A DNA stretch of 5,975 nucleotides from Prevotellaceae bacterium UBA4359 (GCA_002393555.1 DGSP01000053.1:11196-17170), one strand, 5' to 3'; shown: positions 1 through 5,835, counted from the stretch's first letter. Notes: generated from the sequence alone by a model not told the origin. A program made the numbers and translations.

Positions 1-35
1 CAGGACGTTCCAGAGTGGAACGTCCTGCCATTTTT
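1..35. terminator. Perfect 12-bp hairpin with T tract, probably a two-way terminator
   Basis: Bases 1-12 (CAGGACGTTCCA) and 16-27 are exact reverse complements around a GAG loop. A run of five T follows at 31-35. Read on the plus strand this is a classical intrinsic terminator for a gene lying left of the window. Read on the minus strand the hairpin lies 10 bases past the lipid kinase stop codon, with the same tract appearing as A's before the stem, as is usual for two-way terminators between converging genes. The bases before position 1 are not visible, so the minus-strand T tract cannot be checked. Confidence 0.8.
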
Positions 36-37
36 GT

Positions 38-985
38 TCAAATATTATCAGGAATTGCAGGCACGATGAAATCGAGTGCATCGGGCTTTATGCTGATGCG
101 CATCGGAGTGGGATGTTTGGCTGGCAACACGATTCCATCGAGCGACACCAGTGCCTTGTCAATGTGGTTGACCATCATCTGACGCGCACGATAGGGATGC
201 ACATTTTTATAATTAAGGAAACGTCCCTTTCCTAACAGCCAAAATCCCTCGAAAAGTTGCCACCATTCGGGACGAGTAATCATCGAGACATCGAGCAGGC
301 CGTTGTAAGGCACAGAGTTGGGAGTCTGCCCATATCCGTGGCAGTTCCCGACACACACCGACATATACTTGCCCTCAACCTCTTCGGTCTCAATCTTCAT
401 GCTCATCTGGAATTGCTTGCGCTCAAAAATACGGCTGACAAAGGCTGGCACGATGGAAAGTTTTTTCGAGCCAATGATTTGAGCCGCATCATTGGTCGTC
501 TTGACAAGCCGAGCCCCCAGGCCGATGTTGACGCAGTTTAAGAAATAGCGTCGTTGCGGAATGTTGTCATCCTGATAGGTGCAACAACCCACATCAATCT
601 TTCGCACCTGACGGGCCATAATGCCGTCAATCACCCACTTGTAGTCATCGACCGACACGCCCCAGAAACGAGAGAAGTCATTCCCTATGCCATTGGGAAT
701 GACAGAGAAAGCGAAGTCGCCAGGCAGCGTGTCGCGAGAATTCATGATGGCGTTCACCGCACTGTTGAGTGAACCATCGCCACCCACCACCACAATGGTG
801 TGATAGCCGTTATCACACATCATCTTCGTCAGCCTCTCCACCGACCCAAACGACTCGGACTGCACGAAATCATACTGCAAGCCTTTCTTTTCCATGTACT
901 TGCGGATGAGTCCCCAACGCTTCTGCGAGTGGTCCAAGCCTGCATGCGGACTGTATATGACTCCTATGCGATTTGCTTCTGCCAT
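38..985 (-). CDS. Diacylglycerol kinase-type lipid kinase (YegS/DagK family)
   Basis: A 315-residue protein, normal length for soluble bacterial lipid kinases of the DAGK catalytic family. These use ATP to phosphorylate diacylglycerol or a related lipid at the inner membrane face, recycling lipids or making phosphatidate. The N-terminal nucleotide domain shows VVVGGDGSLN (about 65-74) and IPNGIGNDFSR (about 96-106), the two ATP-binding motifs of the family. The C-terminal beta domain carries VNIGLGA (152-158) and ends in the usual SLDG...PMRISIKPDALDFIVP pattern. At 283-285 it reads DGI, where many relatives have DGE with a catalytic acidic residue, so the substrate or activity may differ. 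No signal peptide or membrane helix is seen. The ATG at 985 lies five codons before the first beta strand and inside the end of the miaA-like gene (22-base overlap), which points to translational coupling. The true lipid substrate cannot be told; in sphingolipid-making Bacteroidota it could be a sphingoid base or ceramide (inference). Confidence 0.88.
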   Translation of the reverse strand: MAEANRIGVIYSPHAGLDHSQKRWGLIRKYMEKKGLQYDFVQSESFGSVERLTKMMCDNGYHTIVVVGGDGSLNSAVNAIMNSRDTLPGDFAFSVIPNGIGNDFSRFWGVSVDDYKWVIDGIMARQVRKIDVGCCTYQDDNIPQRRYFLNCVNIGLGARLVKTTNDAAQIIGSKKLSIVPAFVSRIFERKQFQMSMKIETEEVEGKYMSVCVGNCHGYGQTPNSVPYNGLLDVSMITRPEWWQLFEGFWLLGKGRFLNYKNVHPYRARQMMVNHIDKALVSLDGIVLPAKHPTPMRISIKPDALDFIVPAIPDNI

Positions 986-1713
986 AATTCTTTCACTTTT
1001 TCAATACGTTCTTCCATTGGCATTTCCACGCTGAGCCAATGGATTCGGAAACCGCGACGCTCCTCCATACCCCTGAACCAGGTCATCTGCCGCTTGGCAA
1101 ACTGATGGATGGCAATCTCCAGAAGCGACACCATCTCATCATAAGTCAAGTCGCCCAACAGATAGAGCGTCACGAACTTATACTCCAGCCCATACTTGAT
1201 AAGTTGGGTGGCCGACACTCCCCTGTCCAGCAATCCCTTCACCTCGTCAATCATTCCTTCGTCCAGACGTGTCCGCAGCCGGCGACTGATTTTTTCGCGA
1301 CGGAGGTCACGGCTGATGTCGAGGCCGACAATGAGCGAGTTGAACTCAGGAAATCTTCTCCCATCAAACTCATACCCCTTGATGACACTCTCGATGTACA
1401 TGCCTGTCCCGCCACACAAGATGGGGGTCTTTCCGCGCTGCATAATGCCTTCGTAGGCATCCAGAAAATCCCGTTGCCACTCATACACATTGTAGCGTGT
1501 GCCAGCCTCGGCAATGTCTATCAGATGATAAGGGATATCCTTGCCCGCCACATGATAGTCGGCCAGGTCTTTGCCCGTACCGATGTCCATGCCCCGATAG
1601 ACTTGACGGCTGTCGGCACTGATAATCTCCCCGTCCATTTCATACGCCAAGTGGGCAGCGAACGTCGTCTTGCCACATGCCGTGGGTCCTAATATCGTAA
1701 GAAGATGATTCAA
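964..1713 (-). CDS. miaA: Short MiaA-like tRNA dimethylallyltransferase
   Basis: A 249-residue P-loop prenyltransferase related to MiaA, which moves a dimethylallyl group onto N6 of adenosine 37 in tRNAs reading codons that start with U. Visible motifs are the P-loop GPTACGKT (9-16), SADSRQVYRGMDIGTGK (32-48, with the conserved Asp34), CGGTGMYI (100-107) and AKRQMTWFR (206-214), so the core looks intact. MiaA is usually about 290-320 residues. Here KGYEFDG (112-118) runs almost directly into NSLIVGLD (125-132), skipping the 60-75 residue helical insertion that grips the tRNA anticodon arm. There is no frameshift or stop at the junction, so the short form looks genuine. Bacteroidota often carry two MiaA paralogues and this may be the divergent one. 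The start is TTG at 1713: an in-frame TAA lies 12 bases upstream and the next ATG is past the P-loop. The gene sits 12 bases after pfkA and overlaps the lipid kinase gene. Confidence 0.85.
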   Translation of the reverse strand: MNHLLTILGPTACGKTTFAAHLAYEMDGEIISADSRQVYRGMDIGTGKDLADYHVAGKDIPYHLIDIAEAGTRYNVYEWQRDFLDAYEGIMQRGKTPILCGGTGMYIESVIKGYEFDGRRFPEFNSLIVGLDISRDLRREKISRRLRTRLDEGMIDEVKGLLDRGVSATQLIKYGLEYKFVTLYLLGDLTYDEMVSLLEIAIHQFAKRQMTWFRGMEERRGFRIHWLSVEMPMEERIEKVKELWQKQIA

Positions 1714-1727
1714 AACAGATTCCTCTT
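1711..1727 (-). promoter_or_regulatory. Ribosome binding site and TTG start of miaA-like gene
   Basis: On the minus strand AAGAGGA overlaps the pfkA stop codon and its GAGG lies 8 bases before TTG at 1713-1711, an ideal Shine-Dalgarno distance. This supports TTG as start codon, as no ATG or GTG exists between the upstream in-frame stop and the P-loop. Strong purine-rich sites are not general in Bacteroidota, so its presence beside a weak start codon is informative. Confidence 0.6.
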
Positions 1728-2703
1728 AAATGGAGAGTTCGTCAAGCACTTTAATCAGGCTCTTGTTCATGGCTTTGTCTGAGCGGATAGCATCGCTGAA
1801 AGGCACATAAACAACCTGGTCGTTCCTAATGCCTATCATCACGTTGCGCTGACCGTCCTGAATGGCATCGATAACGCCTGCTCCCAAGCGGCTGGCCAGG
1901 ATGCGGTCGCGAGCCGAGGGAGAACCGCCACGCTGTAAATGGCCCAGAATGGACACACGCACATCATACTGCGGATACTCTTTCTTCACCCTGTCGGCAT
2001 AGAACATGGCACCACACTTCGGACTCTCACTCACAATCACGATGCTGGAGTTCTTGCTCTTTCTGATGCCCCTGCCGATGAAATGCTCCAGTTGGTCAGC
2101 ATCTGTGCTGTCTTCGGGAATGATGGCAGCCTCGGCACCGCTGGCAATGGCACTGTTCTGTGCCAAGAATCCCGCATCACGCCCCATCACCTCCACAAAG
2201 AAGATGCGTTCGTGCGATGTGGCTGTGTCGCGAATCTTATCCACACATTCCACAATCGTATTCAGCGTAGTGTCGTAGCCGATAGTCAAGTCGGTGCCAT
2301 AGAGGTCGTTGTCAATTGTGCCAGGCAGCCCGATACATGGCACATCAAACTCTTGTGCAAAGATGCGGGCCCCCGTCAGCGAGCCATTACCACCAATCAC
2401 CACCAGCGCATCAATCCCCTCCTTCTGCATGGTCTCATAGGCTTTCTTTCGTCCTTCGGGAGTCATGAAATCCTTGCTGCGCGCACTCTTCAGAATGGTG
2501 CCGCCACGAGCAATGATGTTGCTCACGCTCTCGGTGGTGAACTCTTCTATCTCATCATTCATCAACCCTTCATATCCACGATAAATGCCCTTCACACCGA
2601 TTCCCTTGCAGATGGCCGAGCGAGTCACCGCACGGATTGCCGCATTCATGCCGGGCGAGTCGCCGCCCGATGTGAGGATGCCAATACAACTAATTTTTCC
2701 CAT
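1726..2703 (-). CDS. pfkA: ATP-dependent 6-phosphofructokinase (PfkA), variant Mg/ATP loop
   Basis: A 325-residue group-A phosphofructokinase, the glycolytic enzyme that phosphorylates fructose 6-phosphate to fructose 1,6-bisphosphate in the cytoplasm. Motifs in order are LTSGGDSPGMNAAIR (10-24, ATP site), IARGGTILKSAR (64-75), VVIGGNGSLTGA (101-112), GLPGTIDNDL (125-134, with catalytic base Asp131), VEVMGRDAGF (substrate site) and ILGHLQRGGSPSARDR (effector/substrate site near the C-terminus). Length and all fructose 6-phosphate motifs fit the E. coli PfkA type. The small residue after GGNG/GGDG favours ATP over pyrophosphate, as PPi enzymes usually read GGDDS there. The oddity is Asn106 in place of the Asp (E. 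coli Asp103) that helps hold Mg-ATP; the codon is AAT at 2388-2386. The ATG at 2703 directly precedes the first beta strand. It follows nhaD after 44 bases and precedes the miaA-like gene after 12 bases. Confidence 0.95.
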   Translation of the reverse strand: MGKISCIGILTSGGDSPGMNAAIRAVTRSAICKGIGVKGIYRGYEGLMNDEIEEFTTESVSNIIARGGTILKSARSKDFMTPEGRKKAYETMQKEGIDALVVIGGNGSLTGARIFAQEFDVPCIGLPGTIDNDLYGTDLTIGYDTTLNTIVECVDKIRDTATSHERIFFVEVMGRDAGFLAQNSAIASGAEAAIIPEDSTDADQLEHFIGRGIRKSKNSSIVIVSESPKCGAMFYADRVKKEYPQYDVRVSILGHLQRGGSPSARDRILASRLGAGVIDAIQDGQRNVMIGIRNDQVVYVPFSDAIRSDKAMNKSLIKVLDELSI

Positions 2704-2728
2704 ATCTTACATTATATATTATTAAGAT
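2704..2728 (-). promoter_or_regulatory. A/T-rich inverted repeat just before pfkA start
   Basis: ATCTTA (2704-2709) and TAAGAT (2723-2728) are exact reverse complements around a 13-base loop made almost wholly of A and T, ending at the base next to the pfkA ATG. It could be an operator, a promoter melting region or a weak RNA hairpin covering the ribosome site. No TAnnTTTG box is present here, so a separate pfkA promoter is unproven. Confidence 0.25.
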
Positions 2729-2744
2729 GACCACTGGAGAAACC

Positions 2745-2761
2745 GGCTCAATGGATGAGCC
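2745..2761 (-). other. Small hairpin spanning the nhaD stop codon
   Basis: GGCTCA and TGAGCC pair perfectly around a 5-base loop, with the nhaD TGA stop inside the 3' arm. No T tract follows on the minus strand (GGTTTCTCC comes next), so it is not a standard terminator. It might slow message decay between nhaD and pfkA or mean nothing, as 6-bp stems are common by chance. Confidence 0.25.
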
Positions 2762-4130
2762 AGAAGACACCCAATCCCACGATCCATGCCACAAAAGCGC
2801 GCCACAGATGGTGACGGATGTACCACTTGAAACGGATGCTTTCCACCTCCAGCACAGCCTGTCCTGCCATCGAGCCAACAAACAGCAGACTGCTACCGCA
2901 AGCACAGCAGAAAGAGAGCAACTGCCAATAGATGCCGTTTTGCACAAACTCTGACGTGGAGCCTGCCACCGTATCAACTTGGAAGAGATTCATGCCCATC
3001 ATCATCATCGGCACATTGTCGGCGATGGATGAAAGCAGTCCCACTGCCGCGCCATAGATATAGACATTGTCAATATTGTTCTCAAGCCAATTGCCCACAA
3101 AGTCCAGCGCACCACTCTCGGCCAAGGCTCCCAGAGCCAGCGAGATGCCTATGAAATAGAGGATGAGGCGCATGCCGATGAACTCGGTGTTGCGCAGATA
3201 ATGACGCTGCACAAACAGCACATTGCCGTTTCTCTCCAGATTGAAAAGTCCCTCCACAGCCCATATCAGTGCCAACACCGACAGTGACCCCAGGAACGGG
3301 GGCAACTTGGTGATATAGTGGAACGAAGGGATAAACCATAAGCCCACGATGCCCAGAATGAGCAGCGTGATTTTCTGCCATGCCGACAGATAGGAGTCGT
3401 CGCCATCAAAACGCGAGAGTGCAGAGAAAATCTCCACACGTCCGTGCAGTTTCATCCCTATCAGCAGGTTAAACACACAAAGACTGGCAAAGGCGGGCAG
3501 GAACAACCCTGCTGCGTATGCCGAAGGAGTGATGGCACCGCGCACCCAAAGCATCACCGAAGTCATGTCGCCTATGGCCGTGAAGCAACCACCCAGACAG
3601 GCCGAGACCATGATAGTGCAGGCATAGATGACACGCTGGTAGTGGTTGCGCACAATCTGCGAGATGATGCTCATCATCAGCACCACCGTTGTCAAGTTGT
3701 CCACATTGGCCGAAATGGCAAACGTAAGCAACGATATGACCCAAAGGAAGAGCCGGCTGTTGCGCATGCGCAGCCAATCGATGAGCGCATCGAACACACC
3801 ATTGTTGTGCATCACCTCCACAATCGTGTTGGTGGCAATCAAGAAGAGAATGACCGAGCAGGCTTCCCCTATGTACTTGATTACCACTCGCTCCGCCACG
3901 AAATGTTTCAGGCTGTCAGACGTGGAGTCCGCTCCCGACAAGAAGTCCTGATAGTCGGCAGCATGCATCAGTGGGACGAAATCGCCAGCATTCAGCATGT
4001 AAATCACCCATGCAATCACCCCACACACCATCGCCACCGTGGCACGATTGATGTGGTGCACCTGTTCCGTACCCATCAGAATCAGCCCGACCACGAGAAC
4101 AGCCACAATGATTAGTGTCATTAACAACAT
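2748..4130 (-). CDS. nhaD: NhaD-type Na+/H+ antiporter
   Basis: A 460-residue, very hydrophobic inner-membrane protein with roughly 11-12 predicted membrane segments (by eye), within the usual NhaD size. NhaD exchanges internal Na+ or Li+ for external protons, giving salt and pH tolerance. Family marks are the paired half-helix motifs SANVDNLTTV (140-149) and SSIADNVPMMM (367-377), which lie in the two inverted halves of ion-transporter-superfamily proteins, plus AIGDMTSVMLW (185-195) and GSSLLFVGSMAGQAVLEV (412-429). The buried acids Asp144, Asp188 and Asp371 are candidates for ion binding (inference). The N-terminus begins directly with a membrane helix. ATG at 4130 is chosen; Met4 at 4121 is also possible, since GAGG lies only 2 bases before the first ATG but 11 before the second. 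An ATG at 4137 is out of frame. The gene lies 155 bases downstream of tRNA-Gly, has no clear promoter box of its own and may be transcribed from the tRNA promoter. Confidence 0.92.
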   Translation of the reverse strand: MLLMTLIIVAVLVVGLILMGTEQVHHINRATVAMVCGVIAWVIYMLNAGDFVPLMHAADYQDFLSGADSTSDSLKHFVAERVVIKYIGEACSVILFLIATNTIVEVMHNNGVFDALIDWLRMRNSRLFLWVISLLTFAISANVDNLTTVVLMMSIISQIVRNHYQRVIYACTIMVSACLGGCFTAIGDMTSVMLWVRGAITPSAYAAGLFLPAFASLCVFNLLIGMKLHGRVEIFSALSRFDGDDSYLSAWQKITLLILGIVGLWFIPSFHYITKLPPFLGSLSVLALIWAVEGLFNLERNGNVLFVQRHYLRNTEFIGMRLILYFIGISLALGALAESGALDFVGNWLENNIDNVYIYGAAVGLLSSIADNVPMMMMGMNLFQVDTVAGSTSEFVQNGIYWQLLSFCCACGSSLLFVGSMAGQAVLEVESIRFKWYIRHHLWRAFVAWIVGLGVFWLIH

Positions 4131-4169
4131 AGCCTCATATTCTTTATAGTAGCCACATATTCTTTTTTA

Positions 4170-4271
4170 AGAAACAAAAACTAAAAACTAAAAGTTAAAA
4201 AGCATCGGTTACATGTACTCTTTCGAATCAGGTAGCGTTGACTTTTTGTTTCTAACTTTTAGTTTTTAGTT
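4170..4271. repeat. Inverted pair of 7-base-period A/T-rich arrays
   Basis: The 19-base sequence at 4179-4197 (AACTAAAAACTAAAAGTTA) is repeated exactly, in reverse complement, at 4253-4271, with 55 bases between. Both arms have a 7-base period built on a CTAAAAA-like unit. A second shared piece, AGAAACAAAAA (4170-4180, reverse complement at 4243-4253), lies outside the 19-mer in one arm and inside it in the other, so the arms are permuted versions of the same array rather than one simple hairpin. The core between them (about 4200-4240) shows no coding potential. On the minus strand the stem is followed by TTTGTTTCTT, so it could end or attenuate the tRNA transcript before nhaD. Similar arrays are, to my memory, frequent between genes in Prevotella and Bacteroides. 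Confidence 0.75.
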
Positions 4272-4285
4272 CACAACGTTCTTTG

Positions 4286-4358
4286 AGCGGCAGACGGGAC
4301 TCGAACCCGCGACCCTCGGCTTGGGAAGCCAATGCTCTACCAACTGAGCCACTGCCGC
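4286..4358 (-). tRNA. tRNA-Gly (anticodon CCC)
   Basis: A full 73-base cloverleaf reads on the minus strand: acceptor stem GCGGCAG/CTGCCGC, D arm GCTC-AGTTGGTA-GAGC, anticodon stem TTGGC/GCCGA, loop TTCCCAA, variable loop GGGTC, and T arm GCGGG-TTCGAGT-CCCGT. The anticodon CCC (4325-4323) reads the glycine codon GGG. The discriminator base is T (U in RNA), as expected for bacterial tRNA-Gly. CCA is not encoded (CAA follows the discriminator), so a CCA-adding enzyme must finish the end. Acceptor pairs are all Watson-Crick; G·T wobbles occur at the base of the T stem and in the anticodon stem. Confidence 0.97.
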
Positions 4359-4371
4359 ACGAATTCGACTG

Positions 4372-4401
4372 CAAAAGTAATAAATTCTTCTGACATAACA
4401 A
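4372..4401 (-). promoter_or_regulatory. Bacteroidota-type promoter for tRNA-Gly
   Basis: On the minus strand TTG (4401-4399) is followed, after exactly 19 bases, by TACTTTTG (4379-4372). This matches the TTTG/TTG - 19-20 bases - TAnnTTTG consensus of the primary Bacteroidota sigma factor. Transcription would begin a few bases before the tRNA 5' end at 4358, leaving a leader of only several bases for RNase P to remove. Confidence 0.8.
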
Positions 4402-4402
4402 C

Positions 4403-4418
4403 TTTTTTTGCAAAAAAA
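4403..4418. promoter_or_regulatory. Perfect 16-bp A/T palindrome between divergent promoters
   Basis: TTTTTTTGCAAAAAAA is its own reverse complement. It lies between the -33 regions of the tRNA promoter (ends at 4401) and the proposed recF promoter (begins about 4418). A-tracts in this position bend DNA and can act as UP elements for the polymerase alpha subunits, here possibly serving both directions. Nothing shows a specific binding protein. Confidence 0.5.
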
Positions 4419-4448
4419 ATGACATCAGACAAAAAATTCCTACCTTTG
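4418..4448 (+). promoter_or_regulatory. Probable recF promoter with -7 box abutting the start codon
   Basis: TACCTTTG (4441-4448) is an exact TAnnTTTG -7 box. Nineteen bases upstream lies AATG (4418-4421), a poor match to the TTTG -33 element. Only four bases (TCCC) separate the box from the recF ATG at 4453, so the predicted transcript starts at or within a few bases of the initiation codon. Confidence 0.6.
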
Positions 4449-4452
4449 TCCC

Positions 4453-5544
4453 ATGATTCTAAAAAGACTGACCATACTTAATTATCGGAATATCGCGACT
4501 GCCGAACTGGAGTTCTCCCCCAAGGTGAACTGCTTTGTGGGGCAAAACGGGGAGGGCAAGACGAATGTGCTGGATGCCATCTATTTTCTCTCGCTGACAA
4601 AGAGTGCCATCAACACCATCGACTCGGCCAATGTGCGACATGGCGAGGAGATGATGATGGTGCAGGGCATCTATGACCTGAACGGCATTGAAGAAGAAAT
4701 CTCCATCGGCATGAAACTGCATCAGAAGAAGCACGTGAAGCGGAACAAGAAGGAATACAAGCGGTTGGCAGAGCACATCGGGCTTTTGCCACTCATCATC
4801 GCCTCGCCCAATGACTCCACCATCATCTCTGGCGGAAGTGACGAACGTCGCCGACTGATGGACATGGTCATCTCGCAGTACGACCCGGAATACATGAATG
4901 CCCTGATGACCTACAACAAAGCGCTGCAACAGCGTAATGCCATGCTGAAGGCTGAAGAAGAACCCAGCGACGACATCATCAGCATCTACGAAGAGATGAT
5001 GGCAGAGAATGGCGAACGCATCCACGCCAAGCGGCAAGCCTTCATCGAAGAGTTCATCCCGGTCTTTCAGCGGTTCTACACCGCTATTTCAGGCGACAAC
5101 GAGCAGGTGTCGCTCCACTACACGAGTCACTGCCAATGCGGGCCGTTGCTCGACATCATCCAGCGCGACCGACAGAAGGACCGCATCGTAGGCTACTCGC
5201 TCCACGGCATCCACAAGGACGAACTGGAAATGACCCTCGACGGCTACCCCATCAAGCGCGAAGGTTCGCAGGGGCAGAACAAGACCTACATGATTTCGCT
5301 CAAGTTGGCACAGTTCGATTTCCTCAAGCGCACCGGCAGCCAGACAACTCCCCTGCTCTTGCTTGACGACATTTTCGACAAACTCGATGCCCAGCGTGTG
5401 GAGCAGATTGTCAATCTCGTCTCAGACGATGCCTTCGGGCAAATCTTCATCACCGACACCAACCGTGAGAACCTGGACAAAATCTTGGAACGCTCGCAGG
5501 GCAACTACAAGATTTTCCATGTGGAAGGAGGAAACATAGCCTAA
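4453..5544 (+). CDS. recF: DNA replication and repair protein RecF
   Basis: A 363-residue SMC-like ATPase of normal RecF length. RecF binds DNA at single-strand/double-strand junctions and, with RecO and RecR, helps load RecA at replication gaps. The start MILKRLTILNYRNI is the family's conserved first strand, which fixes the ATG at 4453. Walker A is GQNGEGKT (30-37), the ABC signature is EGSQGQNKT (270-278) and Walker B is LLLLDDIFDKLD (301-312, with Asp305 and Asp306), followed by the D-loop region and an ITDTNREN switch segment (about 333-340). No coiled-coil arm of Rad50/SMC size is present, as expected for RecF. It is followed, with a one-base overlap, by dciA. In many bacteria recF sits with dnaA/dnaN/gyrB; that arrangement is absent here, and a tRNA on the opposite strand lies upstream. 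Confidence 0.96.
   Translation: MILKRLTILNYRNIATAELEFSPKVNCFVGQNGEGKTNVLDAIYFLSLTKSAINTIDSANVRHGEEMMMVQGIYDLNGIEEEISIGMKLHQKKHVKRNKKEYKRLAEHIGLLPLIIASPNDSTIISGGSDERRRLMDMVISQYDPEYMNALMTYNKALQQRNAMLKAEEEPSDDIISIYEEMMAENGERIHAKRQAFIEEFIPVFQRFYTAISGDNEQVSLHYTSHCQCGPLLDIIQRDRQKDRIVGYSLHGIHKDELEMTLDGYPIKREGSQGQNKTYMISLKLAQFDFLKRTGSQTTPLLLLDDIFDKLDAQRVEQIVNLVSDDAFGQIFITDTNRENLDKILERSQGNYKIFHVEGGNIA
5525..5531 (+). promoter_or_regulatory. Shine-Dalgarno-like AAGGAGG before dciA
   Basis: AAGGAGG ends 12 bases before the dciA ATG, inside the last codons of recF. The spacing is slightly long. With the overlapping TAATG junction it supports translation of dciA coupled to recF. Confidence 0.4.
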
Positions 5545-5834
5545 TGAGAAAAAGCAACACCGAACGTATAGATGTCGTCATCCACCAGTTTCTGCGCATC
5601 AACGGCATTGAGACCCCCTACAACCAGTGGAGGCTCGTTCAGGCGTGGCCCGAAGTGATGGGCAAAGTCATCGAACGCTACACGGGCAACATCTTCATCA
5701 AAAATCAGACGCTCCACGTGCAAATCACCTCGCCGGCTGTCCGCCAGAACCTGCTGATGGAGCATCGCTCCTTAGCCCGCAGACTGAACGAGTATGTGGG
5801 TGCCCAAGTCATCGAAGACATCCACTTCTACTGA
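5544..5834 (+). CDS. dciA: DciA-family protein (DUF721), predicted helicase-loading partner
   Basis: A 96-residue protein with the DUF721 pattern: a helical start, the tryptophan motif QWRLVQAWPEVMG (28-40), then beta strands and a helix with LHVQITSPAVRQNLL (57-71). DciA proteins have a KH-like fold and load or stimulate the replicative helicase DnaB in the many bacteria lacking DnaC or DnaI loaders. Here only the KH-like domain is present, without the long disordered tail found in some Proteobacteria, which is normal for Bacteroidota homologues as I remember them. The ATG overlaps the recF TAA by one base, so the two should be cotranscribed and coupled. Family assignment is fairly firm; the helicase role in this organism is inferred from studied homologues, and the symbol follows from the family. 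Confidence 0.85.
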   Translation: MRKSNTERIDVVIHQFLRINGIETPYNQWRLVQAWPEVMGKVIERYTGNIFIKNQTLHVQITSPAVRQNLLMEHRSLARRLNEYVGAQVIEDIHFY

Positions 5835-5835
5835 C

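Noticed and set aside
1039..1692. 217-codon open frame on the plus strand opposite the miaA-like gene
   Set aside because: Covers the conserved MiaA-like motifs in antisense; no independent signal of coding.
1939..2730. 263-codon open frame on the plus strand opposite pfkA
   Set aside because: Fully antisense to a well-conserved gene, with a low-complexity His/Ala/Leu-rich translation and no recognisable domain; a shadow of pfkA codon use.
2690..2977. 95-codon minus-strand frame overlapping the end of nhaD and the gap before pfkA
   Set aside because: Mostly inside nhaD in another frame; Trp/Cys-rich shadow with no start signal.
3444..4115. 223-codon open frame on the plus strand opposite nhaD
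   Set aside because: The translation is extremely rich in His, Gln and Asp, as expected from reading hydrophobic codons backwards. No family pattern.
4131..4285. Possible separate nhaD promoter
   Set aside because: TAGTTTTTG comes near the -7 consensus, but with one T too many and no TTTG at the right distance; it also belongs to the repeat array.
4459..5037. 192-codon open frame on the minus strand opposite recF
   Set aside because: Antisense to the conserved RecF ATPase core, with His/Val/Leu-rich shadow composition and no promoter box.
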